A stretch of DNA of 48,981 nucleotides from Bradyrhizobium sp. STM 3809 (GCF_000239795.1 NZ_CAFJ01000802.1:1-48981); one strand, 5' to 3'; counted from the first letter of the stretch, positions 27,467 through 36,123 are shown. Program-made: numbers and translations. The notes: generated from the letters alone by a model not told the origin.

Positions 27467-27544
27467 TTGCCTCGGCATCTGAAAGTTGCGATCGTTCGCA
27501 GACAAACGATCAGGCTGCGCAGGCGCCTGGGTGCCTTGCATTGG

Positions 27545-27562
27545 CTGTCGCAAATCTTTCAT
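27545..27562 (+). promoter_or_regulatory. PHO box upstream of the second importer
   Basis: CTGTCGC-AAAT-CTTTCAT keeps the 11-bp repeat period and AT-rich spacer of a PhoB box, with one mismatch from CTGTCAT in each half at most two positions. It lies 60 bp upstream of the binding-protein gene. Confidence 0.65.
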
Positions 27563-27622
27563 GTGCCGGCCTTAAGGGGGCTCCGGAACTGGCCGTGATG
27601 CCAGGCATACGGAGTTTCATTC

Positions 27623-28630
27623 ATGAAGGTCATCCGCCTCGTTCTTGCGCTGCTCGCGCTGTTCGTTCTGGCGCCGTCGCAGCCCGCCAAGGCCGCTGAT
27701 GTCATCTGCTACAATTGTCCGCCGGAATGGGCCGACTGGGCGTCGATGCTGAAGGCGATCAAGACCGATCTCGGCTACGACATCCCGCACGACAACAAGA
27801 ACTCCGGCCAGGCGCTGGCGCAGATCCTCGCCGAGAAGGCCAATCCAGTCGGCGACATCGGTTATTTCGGCGTGACCTTCGGCATGAAGGCGAGGGCGCA
27901 GGACGCGCTGGAGCCGTACAAGCCCGTCAATTGGGATCAGGTCCCGGCCGGCCTGAAGGATGCCGACGGCTACTGGACCACGATCCATTCGGGTACGCTC
28001 GGGCTGTTCGTGAACAAGGATGCATTGGGCGGCAAGCCGGTACCGGCGTGCTGGAAGGATCTGCTCAAGCCCGACTACAAGGGCATGGTTGGCTATCTCG
28101 ATCCGAGCTCGGCGGCGGTGGGCTATGTCGGCGCCGTTGCCGTCAATCTCGCGCTCGGCGGCTCGCAGTCGAACTTCGATCCCGCGCTCGGCTTCTTCAA
28201 GGATCTGCGCAAGAACGATCCGATCGTGCCGAAGCAGACCTCCTATGCGCGCGTGGTCTCGGGCGAGATCCCGATCCTGTTCGACTACGACTTCAATGCC
28301 TATCGCGCGAAGTACACCGAGAAGGGCAATTTCGAGTTTGTCATTCCCTGCGAAGGCTCGGTGGTCTTTCCTTATGTCGTCGGTCTCGTGAAGAACGCGC
28401 CCGACAAGGACAAGGCGAAGAAGGTCATCGACTATCTGCTCTCCGACAAGGGCCAGGCGATCTGGACAAATGCGTATCTGCGTCCGGCCCGGCCGATCGA
28501 GCTGCCCGAAGCCGTCAAGAGCAAGTTCCTGCCGGACAGCGACTACGCCCGTGCGAAGAGCGTCAACTGGGGCGACATGGAAACCGCGCAGAAGGGGTTC
28601 GTCGACCGCTATCTGTCCGAGGTCCGCTAA
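27623..28630 (+). CDS. Fe3+/spermidine-type ABC solute-binding protein (phosphate-regulated)
   Basis: A 335-residue periplasmic binding protein with a Sec signal (MKVIRLVLALLALFVLAP, cleavage near AKA-AD). Fold class is that of FbpA/AfuA/PotD/PhnS: KNSGQALAQILAEKANPVGD, IHSGTLGLFVNKDALGG, YLDPSSAAVGYVGAV, PILFDYDFNAYR. The FbpA family includes iron binders but also the 2-aminoethylphosphonate binder PhnS. The PHO box upstream and the metallophosphoesterase at the end of the operon favour an organophosphorus substrate (inference). A 13-bp stem-loop directly after the stop likely protects this message. Confidence 0.88.
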   Translation: MKVIRLVLALLALFVLAPSQPAKAADVICYNCPPEWADWASMLKAIKTDLGYDIPHDNKNSGQALAQILAEKANPVGDIGYFGVTFGMKARAQDALEPYKPVNWDQVPAGLKDADGYWTTIHSGTLGLFVNKDALGGKPVPACWKDLLKPDYKGMVGYLDPSSAAVGYVGAVAVNLALGGSQSNFDPALGFFKDLRKNDPIVPKQTSYARVVSGEIPILFDYDFNAYRAKYTEKGNFEFVIPCEGSVVFPYVVGLVKNAPDKDKAKKVIDYLLSDKGQAIWTNAYLRPARPIELPEAVKSKFLPDSDYARAKSVNWGDMETAQKGFVDRYLSEVR

Positions 28631-28638
28631 AGGAGACC

Positions 28639-28671
28639 CGTGCCCCGCCGGTCGAGATCCGGCGGGGCACG
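28639..28671 (+). other. Intercistronic stem-loop between binding protein and permease genes
   Basis: A perfect 13-bp GC-rich inverted repeat (28639-28651 with 28659-28671) with a 7-nt loop, 8 bp after the binding-protein stop. No T-tract follows, so it is more likely an mRNA-stabilising stem that raises binding-protein output than a terminator. Confidence 0.8.
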
Positions 28672-28680
28672 CTTGAGATC

Positions 28681-29496
28681 ATGTCGCACAAGTCCTTCGT
28701 CTGGATCTGTCTGTTGCCATTGGCGGCCGTGACGGCCGCCTTCTTTGTTCTGCCGATGGCGCGGCTGCTCGTGACCGGCGCGGAAGGCCCGCGCGGGTTG
28801 GCGGAATATCTCGCCATCCTCGCCGAGCCGCGCTATCGCGCCACGCTTCTGAACACGGTGCTCCTGGCCGCCGCGAACACAATCGCGACCTTGATCGTTG
28901 CAACCATCGCCGGCCTGTTCCTGCAGCGACATCGTTTTCCGGGCCGTGCCGTCCTGGTCGCCATCCTGACCTTTCCGCTCGCATTCCCGGGCGTCGTGAT
29001 CGGCTTCATGATCATCCTGCTCGCCGGCCGCCAGGGCCTGATCGGCGACGTCTCCTCGCGTCTGGTCGGCGACAAGATCGTATTCGCCTATTCGATCTAC
29101 GGCCTGTTCCTGGGCTATCTCTACTTCTCGATTCCCCGGGTGATCCTCACCATCATGGCGGCGGCGCAGAAGCTCGATCCGAGCCTGGAGGAGGCGGCCC
29201 GCTCGCTCGGCGCGGGCTCATGGGCCGTGCTGCGCGACGTCGTCCTGCCGGCGCTGGCGCCCGCGCTGGTCGCCTCGGGCGCCATCGCCTTTGCGACCGC
29301 GATGGGCGCCTTCGGCACCGCGTTCACGCTGGCGACCAACATCGACGTGCTGCCGATGCTGATCTACACGGAGTTCACGCTGGCCGGAAACCTCGCCACC
29401 TCGGCGGCGCTGTCGGTCGGGCTCGGCGTGATGACCTGGCTGATCCTGGCGCTGGCGCGCAGCTTCACCGGCAATTCCGTGGCAGCGGCGGGCTAG
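28681..29496 (+). CDS. ABC importer permease 1 (PotB/FbpB-type)
   Basis: A 271-residue inner-membrane permease with about six helices; the EAA loop is EEAARSLGAGSWAVLRDVVL (near residues 178-197). The N-terminal helix (VWICLLPLAAVTAAFFVLPM) and layout match half-permeases of spermidine/iron/phosphonate importers. It starts at ATG 28681; the frame is open far upstream only because of the shadow of the preceding gene. It works with the next gene as a heterodimer. Confidence 0.9.
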   Translation: MSHKSFVWICLLPLAAVTAAFFVLPMARLLVTGAEGPRGLAEYLAILAEPRYRATLLNTVLLAAANTIATLIVATIAGLFLQRHRFPGRAVLVAILTFPLAFPGVVIGFMIILLAGRQGLIGDVSSRLVGDKIVFAYSIYGLFLGYLYFSIPRVILTIMAAAQKLDPSLEEAARSLGAGSWAVLRDVVLPALAPALVASGAIAFATAMGAFGTAFTLATNIDVLPMLIYTEFTLAGNLATSAALSVGLGVMTWLILALARSFTGNSVAAAG

Positions 29497-29499
29497 CAC

Positions 29500-30285
29500 G
29501 TGCGCAACCGGATTCTCTTCACGCTTCAGTTCCTGTTCACGCTGCTCGTTGCTGCGTTTCTGGCGGTGCCTGCCGGCCTCTCGATTGCCGCGGGCGTGAC
29601 GGTGAACTACTTCCGCGGCCTTCAGTCGGGTGTGACCCTGCAATGGGTCGCCCAGGTCTGGGACCTCTACGCCGGAACGATCCTGGCTTCGATCATGATT
29701 GCGCTGGGCACGCTCGCGGTGACGCTCGTGGTCGGCGTACCCGCCGCCTACGCCCTGTATGTCCGTGGCGGGCGGCTGGCCCGCCTTGTCGAGGAGATCA
29801 TCACGCTGCCGCTCGCGATTCCCGGGCTCGCCATTGCGCTCGCGCTGCTGCTGACCTATGGCGGCTTTGGCAGCTTCCGCCGCTCATGGCTGTTCATCCT
29901 CGCAGGGCATGTCGTCTTCACGATGCCGTTCATGGTCCGCTCGGTCATGGCGGTGTTCGCGACGATCGATGTCAAATCGCTCGACGAAGGCGCGGCGTCC
30001 CTCGGGGCACCGCCGTGGCGCCGCTTCGTCGATGTCATCGTGCCCAATGCGGCGCCGGGAATCCTGGCCGGCAGCCTGATGGTGGTGACGCTGTCGCTCG
30101 GCGAGTTCAACCTGACCTGGATGCTGCACACGCCGCTCACCAAGACGTTGCCGGTCGGCCTTGCCGACAGCTATGCATCGATGCGGCTCGAGGTCGCCTC
30201 GGCCTATACGCTGATCTTCTTCGTCTTGATCATCCCGCTGCTGGTGGCCATGCAATGGATCGGCGAAAGAGGACAATCACGGTGA
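29500..30285 (+). CDS. ABC importer permease 2 (PotC/FbpB-type)
   Basis: A 261-residue permease, partner of the preceding one. EAA loop: DEGAASLGAPPWRRFVDVIV (near residues 163-182). Start is a GTG 3 bp after the previous stop. The ATPase gene overlaps its stop codon (GTGA). Together they form the membrane channel of the second, PHO-box-linked importer. Confidence 0.9.
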   Translation: MRNRILFTLQFLFTLLVAAFLAVPAGLSIAAGVTVNYFRGLQSGVTLQWVAQVWDLYAGTILASIMIALGTLAVTLVVGVPAAYALYVRGGRLARLVEEIITLPLAIPGLAIALALLLTYGGFGSFRRSWLFILAGHVVFTMPFMVRSVMAVFATIDVKSLDEGAASLGAPPWRRFVDVIVPNAAPGILAGSLMVVTLSLGEFNLTWMLHTPLTKTLPVGLADSYASMRLEVASAYTLIFFVLIIPLLVAMQWIGERGQSR

Positions 30286-31343
30286 ACATGATGACCCGGC
30301 ACGGCGCCGCGCTGAAGGTGGAGAATTGCGGCAAGACCTTCGCCGACGGGACCTGCGCGCTGGCGCGCGCGACCCTCGACATCGCCCAGAGCGAAACGCT
30401 GGTGCTGCTCGGGCCGTCCGGTTGCGGCAAGACCACGCTGCTGCGGATCGTCGCCGGCCTCGAGACACCGGACAGCGGCGGCCGCGTGCTGTTCGACGGC
30501 AAGGATCTCACGCGCCAGCCGATCGAGAAGCGCAATGTCGGCATGGTGTTCCAGTCCTACGCGCTGTTCCCGAACATGAGCGTCGCCGACAACATCGGCT
30601 ACGGGCTGAAGCTCCGCGGCCTGCCGAAGACGGAGCGTGCGGCGCGTGTGGCCGAGCTCGTCGCGCTGACGAATCTCGGGGGGCTGGAGGACCGGCGCAT
30701 CGACCAGCTGTCCGGTGGGCAGCGCCAGCGGGTTGCGCTCGCGCGCGCGGTTGCGATCCGGCCGAGCGTGCTGCTACTGGACGAGCCGCTGACGGCGCTC
30801 GACGCGGCGCTGCGCGAGCGCCTGCGCGGCGAGCTCAACGACCTCCTGCGCAAGCTCGGCATCACCGCGATCTATGTGACGCATGACCAGGCGGAGGCGA
30901 TGGAGCTCGGCGACCGCATCGTGGTCATGCGCAAGGGGGCCATTGCGCAGGTCGGCACGCCGCGCGAGATCTACTTCACGCCGGCCAACCGCTTCGTCGC
31001 CGAATTCGTCGGTGCCGCGAATATCATCGAGGCGCCCATCGAGAGCGGCGAGCTGGTCCTGCCCGGAGGCCGTGTGCCGGTGAGCGGACGAGATGCGATG
31101 AGCAGGGCGGTCGCAATGGTCCGCCCCGAGACCATCATGTTGGCCGATGCCGCGACGGCGGGCCTTGCGGGCACCGTCGACAGCGTTCGTTTCGCCGGAG
31201 ATCGGCAGCGCATCATCGTGCGTGATGCTGCGTCGGTTCCGCTGGCCGTCGATGCGCCGAATACGGTCAACGTCAGCGCCGGCGAGCGCGTCGGTCTTTC
31301 GATTCCGCCGGCTGCCATCCGCCTGCTTCCTGAAGAAGACTGA
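30282..31343 (+). CDS. ABC importer ATPase (PotA/FbpC/PhnT-type, TOBE domain)
   Basis: A 353-residue ATPase: Walker A GPSGCGKTT near residues 43-51, Q-loop MVFQSYALFPNMSVADNIGY, signature LSGGQRQRVALAR, Walker B LLLDEPLTALD, switch THDQAEAMELGDR, then a C-terminal TOBE-type regulatory part (about 245-353). The GTG at 30282 has AAAGAGGA at the right distance; ATG 30288 or 30291 are alternatives. It is translationally coupled to the permease gene and followed 4 bp later by the phosphoesterase. Confidence 0.92.
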   Translation: MNMMTRHGAALKVENCGKTFADGTCALARATLDIAQSETLVLLGPSGCGKTTLLRIVAGLETPDSGGRVLFDGKDLTRQPIEKRNVGMVFQSYALFPNMSVADNIGYGLKLRGLPKTERAARVAELVALTNLGGLEDRRIDQLSGGQRQRVALARAVAIRPSVLLLDEPLTALDAALRERLRGELNDLLRKLGITAIYVTHDQAEAMELGDRIVVMRKGAIAQVGTPREIYFTPANRFVAEFVGAANIIEAPIESGELVLPGGRVPVSGRDAMSRAVAMVRPETIMLADAATAGLAGTVDSVRFAGDRQRIIVRDAASVPLAVDAPNTVNVSAGERVGLSIPPAAIRLLPEED

Positions 31344-31347
31344 CGCC

Positions 31348-32190
31348 ATGACAAAACCGCCCGTCACGATCGCCCAGATTTCCGACCTGCACATCAAGGC
31401 GCCCGGTCGGCTCGCCTATCGCCGCGTCGACACCGCGCAGGCGCTGTCCCGCTGCATCGACGAGCTCAACCGGTTCGCGCCCAGGATCGACCTCGTGGTG
31501 ATCTCAGGCGATCTCGCCGACACGCCGTCCGCCGACGAGTACGCTCATCTCAAAACCCTGCTGCACGAGCTTCAGCTCCCGTTCGTCGCGATCCCCGGCA
31601 ACCACGATTCGCGCGAACTGATGCGCGCTGCATTCCCCGACCATGCGTACGAAACGGCGTCGGGTGCACTCAACCGGCATGTCCAACTGGCCGATCTCGA
31701 TCTGCTGCTGCTCGACTCCAGCGTGCCGGGCCATCCGTATGGTGAGCTGGACAGATCGACCCTCGACTGGCTCGACGCCGCTCTGTCTGCCAGCTCCGAC
31801 CGACCGGCGCTGCTGTTCCTGCATCACCCGCCCTTTGCTGCCGGCATCTGGCACATGGACCGGCAGAACCTGCGGAATGCCGATCAACTCGCCGCCATCG
31901 TGCGGCGCCACCCGCGGGTGCAACTGATCGGCTGCGGCCACGTTCACCGCGCCGCGCTGACGCGCTTTGCCGGCGTTCCCTGCACGATCTGCCCGGCGCC
32001 GAACCATGCCGTCGATCTCGACCTCGCCGTGATCCGTGCGCCAGCCTTCAAGGTCGAGCCGCCGGCGTTTCATCTGCACGCCTGGTTTGCCGGGCCGGAG
32101 TTCGGAACGATCGTGACGCATCAGGTCCCGATCGGCGACTTCGACGGGCCGCATCCGTTCTTCAATCCGGATGGGACGTTGATCGACTGA
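31348..32190 (+). CDS. Calcineurin-like metallophosphoesterase (CpdA/GpdQ class)
   Basis: A 280-residue cytoplasmic phosphodiesterase of the class III cyclic-nucleotide / glycerophosphodiesterase type. All metal motifs are visible: QISDLHI (DxH), VISGDLAD (GDxxD), PGNHDSR (GNHD), LFLHHPPF and GCGHVHR (GHxH). No signal peptide. It is the last gene of the PHO-box importer operon, so it probably hydrolyses the imported compound, for example a phosphodiester or an alkylphosphonate ester, to a form for phosphatase or C-P lyase. The substrate is inferred, not shown. Confidence 0.9.
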   Translation: MTKPPVTIAQISDLHIKAPGRLAYRRVDTAQALSRCIDELNRFAPRIDLVVISGDLADTPSADEYAHLKTLLHELQLPFVAIPGNHDSRELMRAAFPDHAYETASGALNRHVQLADLDLLLLDSSVPGHPYGELDRSTLDWLDAALSASSDRPALLFLHHPPFAAGIWHMDRQNLRNADQLAAIVRRHPRVQLIGCGHVHRAALTRFAGVPCTICPAPNHAVDLDLAVIRAPAFKVEPPAFHLHAWFAGPEFGTIVTHQVPIGDFDGPHPFFNPDGTLID

Positions 32191-32224
32191 TCCGGCGGTC
32201 TTCGAGCCGCGCCGCGGACGCCGA

Positions 32225-32950
32225 TCAGCCTTCCACCTCGAAGGTCACGCGCTCGGCCGCAAAGCGCGAGCGCTTGCTGACCAGCGGGGTGCCGTCGGCG
32301 TCGATGTCGGTGCTGTCCACGACCAGGACGGGGCGGCCCAAGGCGAGGTCGAGTCGCGCGGCGTCGCCGGCGTCGGCGATCGCGGCCGTGATACGGGTCC
32401 CGCCGCGGCGATAGTCGCGGATGCCGTAATGCGCCAGCAGGGCCGTCATCGAGCGGACCGCGGCAAAGATGCGGCCCGCGTCCGGAAACCGCTCGGCCGA
32501 CAGAAAAGACGTGCTGACGCAGATCGGCGTCTTGTCGGCAAACCGCAGCGCCTCGATGCGGATGAGCGGCGCGCCGGTCTTCAATCCCAACCCGCGCGCG
32601 AGATCGCGCGTCGCCGGTTCCTCGGAGGCGGCGATCAACTGTCCGCGCGGCTCGCGGCCACCGGCGCCGACGATCTCGGAGAAGCGCGTGCGCGAACGCA
32701 GCGGATAGGACAGGCGGGGAGCCTCGACATAGGTGCCGCTGCCGCGCTCGGCGCGCACCAGCCCGCGCTCCGCCAACGTCGCGAGCGCGCGGCGCACCGT
32801 ATGGCGGTTGACGCGATAGCTCTCGGCGATCTCGGTCTCGCCGGGCAGCCGTGTTCCCGCCGGGAAGCGCCCTTCGGCGATCTCGCGCTCGATGCCGTCG
32901 GCGACGCGCCGCCACAGCGCCACGCCCGATCCGGCGTCCTCAATGCTCAT
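32225..32950 (-). CDS. phnF: PhnF, GntR/UTRA-family regulator of phosphonate genes
   Basis: A 241-residue repressor-type protein. The GntR winged helix is at about residues 10-77 (GRFPAGTRLPGETEIAESYR, VNRHTVRRALATLAERGLV, ERGSGTYV) and the UTRA ligand domain fills the rest (FSEIVGAGGREPRG, LGLKTGAPLIRIEALRF, SRFAAERVTFEV). It is divergent from phnG across a 118-bp gap with a PHO box and a 30-bp palindrome. It probably represses phnG-N, and perhaps itself, until a phosphonate or phosphate signal appears. Confidence 0.92.
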   Translation of the reverse strand: MSIEDAGSGVALWRRVADGIEREIAEGRFPAGTRLPGETEIAESYRVNRHTVRRALATLAERGLVRAERGSGTYVEAPRLSYPLRSRTRFSEIVGAGGREPRGQLIAASEEPATRDLARGLGLKTGAPLIRIEALRFADKTPICVSTSFLSAERFPDAGRIFAAVRSMTALLAHYGIRDYRRGGTRITAAIADAGDAARLDLALGRPVLVVDSTDIDADGTPLVSKRSRFAAERVTFEVEG

Positions 32951-32985
32951 CGCGGCTCCACCAGCTGCTGCCGAAAATCACAGCC

Positions 32986-33003
32986 ATGTCATCAAACAGT
33001 CAT
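32986..33003 (+). promoter_or_regulatory. PHO box of the C-P lyase operon
   Basis: ATGTCAT-CAAA-CAGTCAT, two direct repeats at 11-bp period with an AT-rich spacer. It lies 66 bp before the phnG start and just upstream of the PhnF-type palindrome. Confidence 0.75.
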
Positions 33004-33015
33004 GGCGCTCTCTTA

Positions 33016-33045
33016 TCAAGTTGTCTATTATCATAGACAACTTGA
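33016..33045. promoter_or_regulatory. Palindromic operator, probable PhnF site
   Basis: A perfect 13-bp inverted repeat with a 4-nt centre; the left arm is TCAAGTTGTCTAT. The GTCTAT/ATAGAC core resembles GntR/UTRA operators. It covers the expected -10/start region downstream of the PHO box, so bound PhnF would block phnG transcription. Confidence 0.82.
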
Positions 33046-33068
33046 GCCGGGCAAGATCGGAACGGGCC

Positions 33069-33524
33069 ATGAGCGGCGACACGGCATTGCAGGAGAGGCG
33101 GAAGGGAGCCATGCGCGTGCTCGCGCATGTTCCCTCGGCGGAGATCGGGGCGCGAATGGCTGAAGTGACGGTGCCGCCGCATCGGGAGCTCCGGGCCGCC
33201 GAGAGCGGTCTGGTCATGGTGCGCGGCCGTGTCGGCGGCGATGGCGCGCCGTTCAATCTCGGCGAGGCGACCGTGTCGCGCGCGGCCGTCCGGCTCGACA
33301 GCGGCCAGCTCGGTTTCGGCTATGTGCTCGGGCGTGACAGCGAAAAGGCGCGGCTGATCGCGCTGTGCGATGCGCTGCTGCAGTCGCCCGAGCATGCCCA
33401 GGCGATCGAGACCAGGGTCGTGGCTCCCCTGCGCGCGCAGGTGCAGGCTGATCAGCAGCGGAGCGCGGCCGAGGCGGCAGCCACGCGTGTGGATTTCTAC
33501 ACCATGGTGCGGGGAGAAGGGTGA
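33069..33524 (+). CDS. phnG: PhnG, C-P lyase core complex subunit
   Basis: A 151-residue PhnG homolog: RKGAMRVLAHVPSAEIGARM at the N-terminus, LRAAESGLVMVRGRVGGDGAPFNLGE-type core with NLGEATVSRAAVRL, and the C-terminal TRVDFYTMVRGEG. PhnG, H, I and J form the core complex; PhnG with PhnI, H and L attaches ribose triphosphate to the phosphonate. The start is ATG 33069; the frame is open upstream through the operator region, which is excluded. First gene of phnGHIJKLMN. Confidence 0.95.
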   Translation: MSGDTALQERRKGAMRVLAHVPSAEIGARMAEVTVPPHRELRAAESGLVMVRGRVGGDGAPFNLGEATVSRAAVRLDSGQLGFGYVLGRDSEKARLIALCDALLQSPEHAQAIETRVVAPLRAQVQADQQRSAAEAAATRVDFYTMVRGEG

Positions 33525-34135
33525 TGGCGGTGACGACGATCGAGTTGCAGCCCGGGTTCGCCGACAAGGTGCTGGCGGCGCAATCGACCTTCCGCACCGT
33601 GATGGAAGCGATGGCGCGTCCGGGGCAGGTGATGGCGGTCGACGATGAGGTCGGCCATCCACCATCGATGATGGTGGGCGTCGCGGCCGTCGCGCTGACG
33701 CTGCTCGATCAGGACACGCCGGTCTGGCTGGACGATGCTTTCGCGAGCGCCTCCGATGTCGGTGCCTGGCTGAAGTTCCACACGGGTGCGCCGATCGTCG
33801 CGCGGCCGGATGCGGCGAGCTTTGCGCTGGTCGCGGCGCCAGCCGCGCTGCCGGATCTCTCCGTCTTTGCGCTGGGGACGGCCGAATATCCCGATCGCTC
33901 GACGACGCTGATCATGCAGGTGCCGAGCCTCGCTGCAGGTGAGTCGTTTCGCCTGCGTGGTCCGGGCATTGACGGCACGACGGCGTTGACGGCCTCGCTC
34001 GCGCCAGCCGACCTGTTCGCGCGGCTGTCGATCAATCAGGCGCTGTTTCCGCGCGGCATCGACGTGATCCTGGTCGATGATCGCTCGCTGGTCGCAATCC
34101 CGCGCACGACGCGCCTCGCAGCCTCGGGAGTCTGA
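33524..34135 (+). CDS. phnH: PhnH, C-P lyase core complex subunit
   Basis: A 203-residue PhnH homolog: LQPGFADKVLAAQSTFRTVM, MARPGQVMAVDDE, ALTLLDQDTPVWLDD, FRLRGPGIDGTTAL and FPRGIDVILVDDRSLVAIPR are family blocks. It resembles a PLP-enzyme fold without the catalytic lysine in known PhnH. The ATG overlaps the phnG stop (TGATG) after GGGGAGAAGG, and phnI begins 3 bp after the stop. Confidence 0.95.
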   Translation: MAVTTIELQPGFADKVLAAQSTFRTVMEAMARPGQVMAVDDEVGHPPSMMVGVAAVALTLLDQDTPVWLDDAFASASDVGAWLKFHTGAPIVARPDAASFALVAAPAALPDLSVFALGTAEYPDRSTTLIMQVPSLAAGESFRLRGPGIDGTTALTASLAPADLFARLSINQALFPRGIDVILVDDRSLVAIPRTTRLAASGV

Positions 34136-34138
34136 CCC

Positions 34139-35242
34139 ATGTATGTGGCGGTGAAGGGTGGCGAGCGCGCCATCGAGAATGCGCACCGGCTGCTGGCGCA
34201 TGAGCGTCGCGGCGACCGCAGCGTGCCGGAGCTGTCGCTGTCGCAGATCTCAGAGCAGCTCGGGCTCGCGGTCGATCGCGTCATGAGCGAGGGCTCGCTG
34301 TATGACCGCGAGCTGGCGGCACTCGCGATCAAGCAGGCACGCGGCGATCTGATCGAGGCGATCTTTCTGGTGCGCGCCTTCCGCGCGACCTTGCCGCGCT
34401 TCGGTGCGACCGAGCCCGTCGATACCGGCGCGATGCGCGTGCAGCGGCGGGTCTCGTCCACCTTCAAGGACATTCCCGGTGGGCAGGTGCTGGGACCGAC
34501 CTTCGACTACACGCATCGTCTGCTCGACCCGGGCTTGGCACAAGGTGGCGATCCGGAGGATCCGGCTCTCGCCGCAACGTCCGATGTTCCGATGCCCCGC
34601 GTGACCGATATCCTTGGTCAGGACGGACTGATCGAGCCCTCTCCCGCAGCGGAGGCTGATGCGCCGGTCGGCGATCTCACACGCGATCCCCTGAGCTTTC
34701 CGGCCGGCCGCGATCTGCGGCTGCAGAATCTCGCGCGCGGCGACGAGGGCTTTCTGCTGGCGCTTGGCTACTCGACCCAGCGTGGCTACGGTCGCAACCA
34801 TCCGTTCGCGGGCGAAATCCGCTTCGGTGAGGTCGAGGTCGAGTTCTTCGCCGAGGAGATCGGCTTTGCCGTTCCGCTCGGATCGATCGAACTGACCGAA
34901 TGCCAGATGGTCAACCAGTTCAAGGGCTCGGCCACCGAGCCGCCGTGTTTCACGCGCGGTTACGGGCTGGCGTTCGGCCAGAGCGAGCGCAAGACGATGT
35001 CGATGGCGCTGGTCGATCGTGCACTGCGCGCACGCGAGCTCGGCGAAGACGTGATCGCGCCGGCGCAGGACGAGGAGTTTGTCATGTCGCACTCCGACAA
35101 CGTCCAGGCGACCGGCTTCGTCGAGCACCTCAAGCTGCCGCACTATGTCGACTTCCAGTCCGAGCTCGGCCTGCTGCGCAAGCTGCGCCAGGAATTTGCC
35201 GACGCCAACGCCGCTCCCGCGCTGAAGGAGGCTGCGGAATGA
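34139..35242 (+). CDS. phnI: PhnI, C-P lyase core complex subunit
   Basis: A 367-residue PhnI homolog of full length: MYVAVKGGERAIENAHRLLA start, FRATLPRFGATEPVDTGAM, RRVSSTFKDIPGGQVLGPTF and the C-terminal MSHSDNVQATGFVEHLKLPH. In E. coli PhnI has nucleosidase activity and forms alpha-D-ribosyl phosphonate triphosphate with G, H and L. It overlaps phnJ by ATGA. Confidence 0.96.
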   Translation: MYVAVKGGERAIENAHRLLAHERRGDRSVPELSLSQISEQLGLAVDRVMSEGSLYDRELAALAIKQARGDLIEAIFLVRAFRATLPRFGATEPVDTGAMRVQRRVSSTFKDIPGGQVLGPTFDYTHRLLDPGLAQGGDPEDPALAATSDVPMPRVTDILGQDGLIEPSPAAEADAPVGDLTRDPLSFPAGRDLRLQNLARGDEGFLLALGYSTQRGYGRNHPFAGEIRFGEVEVEFFAEEIGFAVPLGSIELTECQMVNQFKGSATEPPCFTRGYGLAFGQSERKTMSMALVDRALRARELGEDVIAPAQDEEFVMSHSDNVQATGFVEHLKLPHYVDFQSELGLLRKLRQEFADANAAPALKEAAE

Positions 35243-36123
35243 ACGCGCCGACCTACAATTTCGCCTATCTCGACGAGCAGACCAAGCGGATGATCCGCCG
35301 CGCGATCCTCAAGGCGATCGCGATTCCGGGCTATCAGGTGCCGTTCGCGAGCCGCGAGATGCCGATGCCCTATGGCTGGGGCACCGGCGGTGTTCAGGTG
35401 ACCGCGGCCATTCTGGGTCCCCAGGATGTGCTCAAGGTGATCGACCAGGGCTCGGACGACACCACCAACGCGATCTCGATCCGCAAATTCTTCGCCAAGA
35501 CGGCGGGCGTCGAGACCACGACGTCGACGGACGCAGCGACCGTGATCCAGACCCGCCACCGCATCCCCGAGGCGCCGCTGCGCGCGGGCCAGGTGCTGGT
35601 CTATCAAGTCCCCATTCCGGAGCCGCTGCGGTTTCTCGAGCCGCGCGAGACCGAGACGCGCCGCATGCATGCGCTGGCGGAATATGGGCTGATGCATGTC
35701 AAGCTGTACGAGGACATCGCGCGCTTCGGCCACATCGCGACCTCCTATGCCTATCCGGTCAAGGTCAACGCGCGCTATGTGATGGATCCGTCGCCGACGC
35801 CGAAGTTCGATAATCCCAAGATGGACAATTGCCCCGCATTGCAATTGTTCGGCGCCGGGCGCGAAAAGCGCATCTACGCCATTCCGCCGTATACGTCGGT
35901 GGTGTCGCTCGATTTCGAGGACCATCCGTTCACGCGCTACAAGTTCGATGCTCCCTGCGCGCTGTGCGGCGCCGAGGACTCCTATCTCGACGAGATCGTG
36001 ACCGACGACAAGGGCAGCCGCATGTTCGTCTGCTCCGACACCGACTATTGCGAGGGCCGCCAGGCGGCTGGACATCGCGGCGTCGAGAGCGCCGCTCCGC
36101 ACAAGGAGGCGGTCCATGGCTGA
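35239..36123 (+). CDS. phnJ: PhnJ, radical-SAM carbon-phosphorus lyase
   Basis: A 294-residue PhnJ homolog, the catalytic subunit that cleaves the C-P bond of ribosyl phosphonate by radical SAM chemistry. The cluster motif C-x2-C-x21-C-x5-C is intact near residues 241-272 (CALC ... FVCSDTDYC), with the same spacing as E. coli PhnJ. Other blocks: NFAYLDEQTKRMIRRAILKA, YGWGTGGVQVTAAI, GSDDTTNAISIR. Released products are the hydrocarbon and 5-phosphoribosyl 1,2-cyclic phosphate. It overlaps phnK by 8 bp. Confidence 0.97.
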   Translation: MNAPTYNFAYLDEQTKRMIRRAILKAIAIPGYQVPFASREMPMPYGWGTGGVQVTAAILGPQDVLKVIDQGSDDTTNAISIRKFFAKTAGVETTTSTDAATVIQTRHRIPEAPLRAGQVLVYQVPIPEPLRFLEPRETETRRMHALAEYGLMHVKLYEDIARFGHIATSYAYPVKVNARYVMDPSPTPKFDNPKMDNCPALQLFGAGREKRIYAIPPYTSVVSLDFEDHPFTRYKFDAPCALCGAEDSYLDEIVTDDKGSRMFVCSDTDYCEGRQAAGHRGVESAAPHKEAVHG

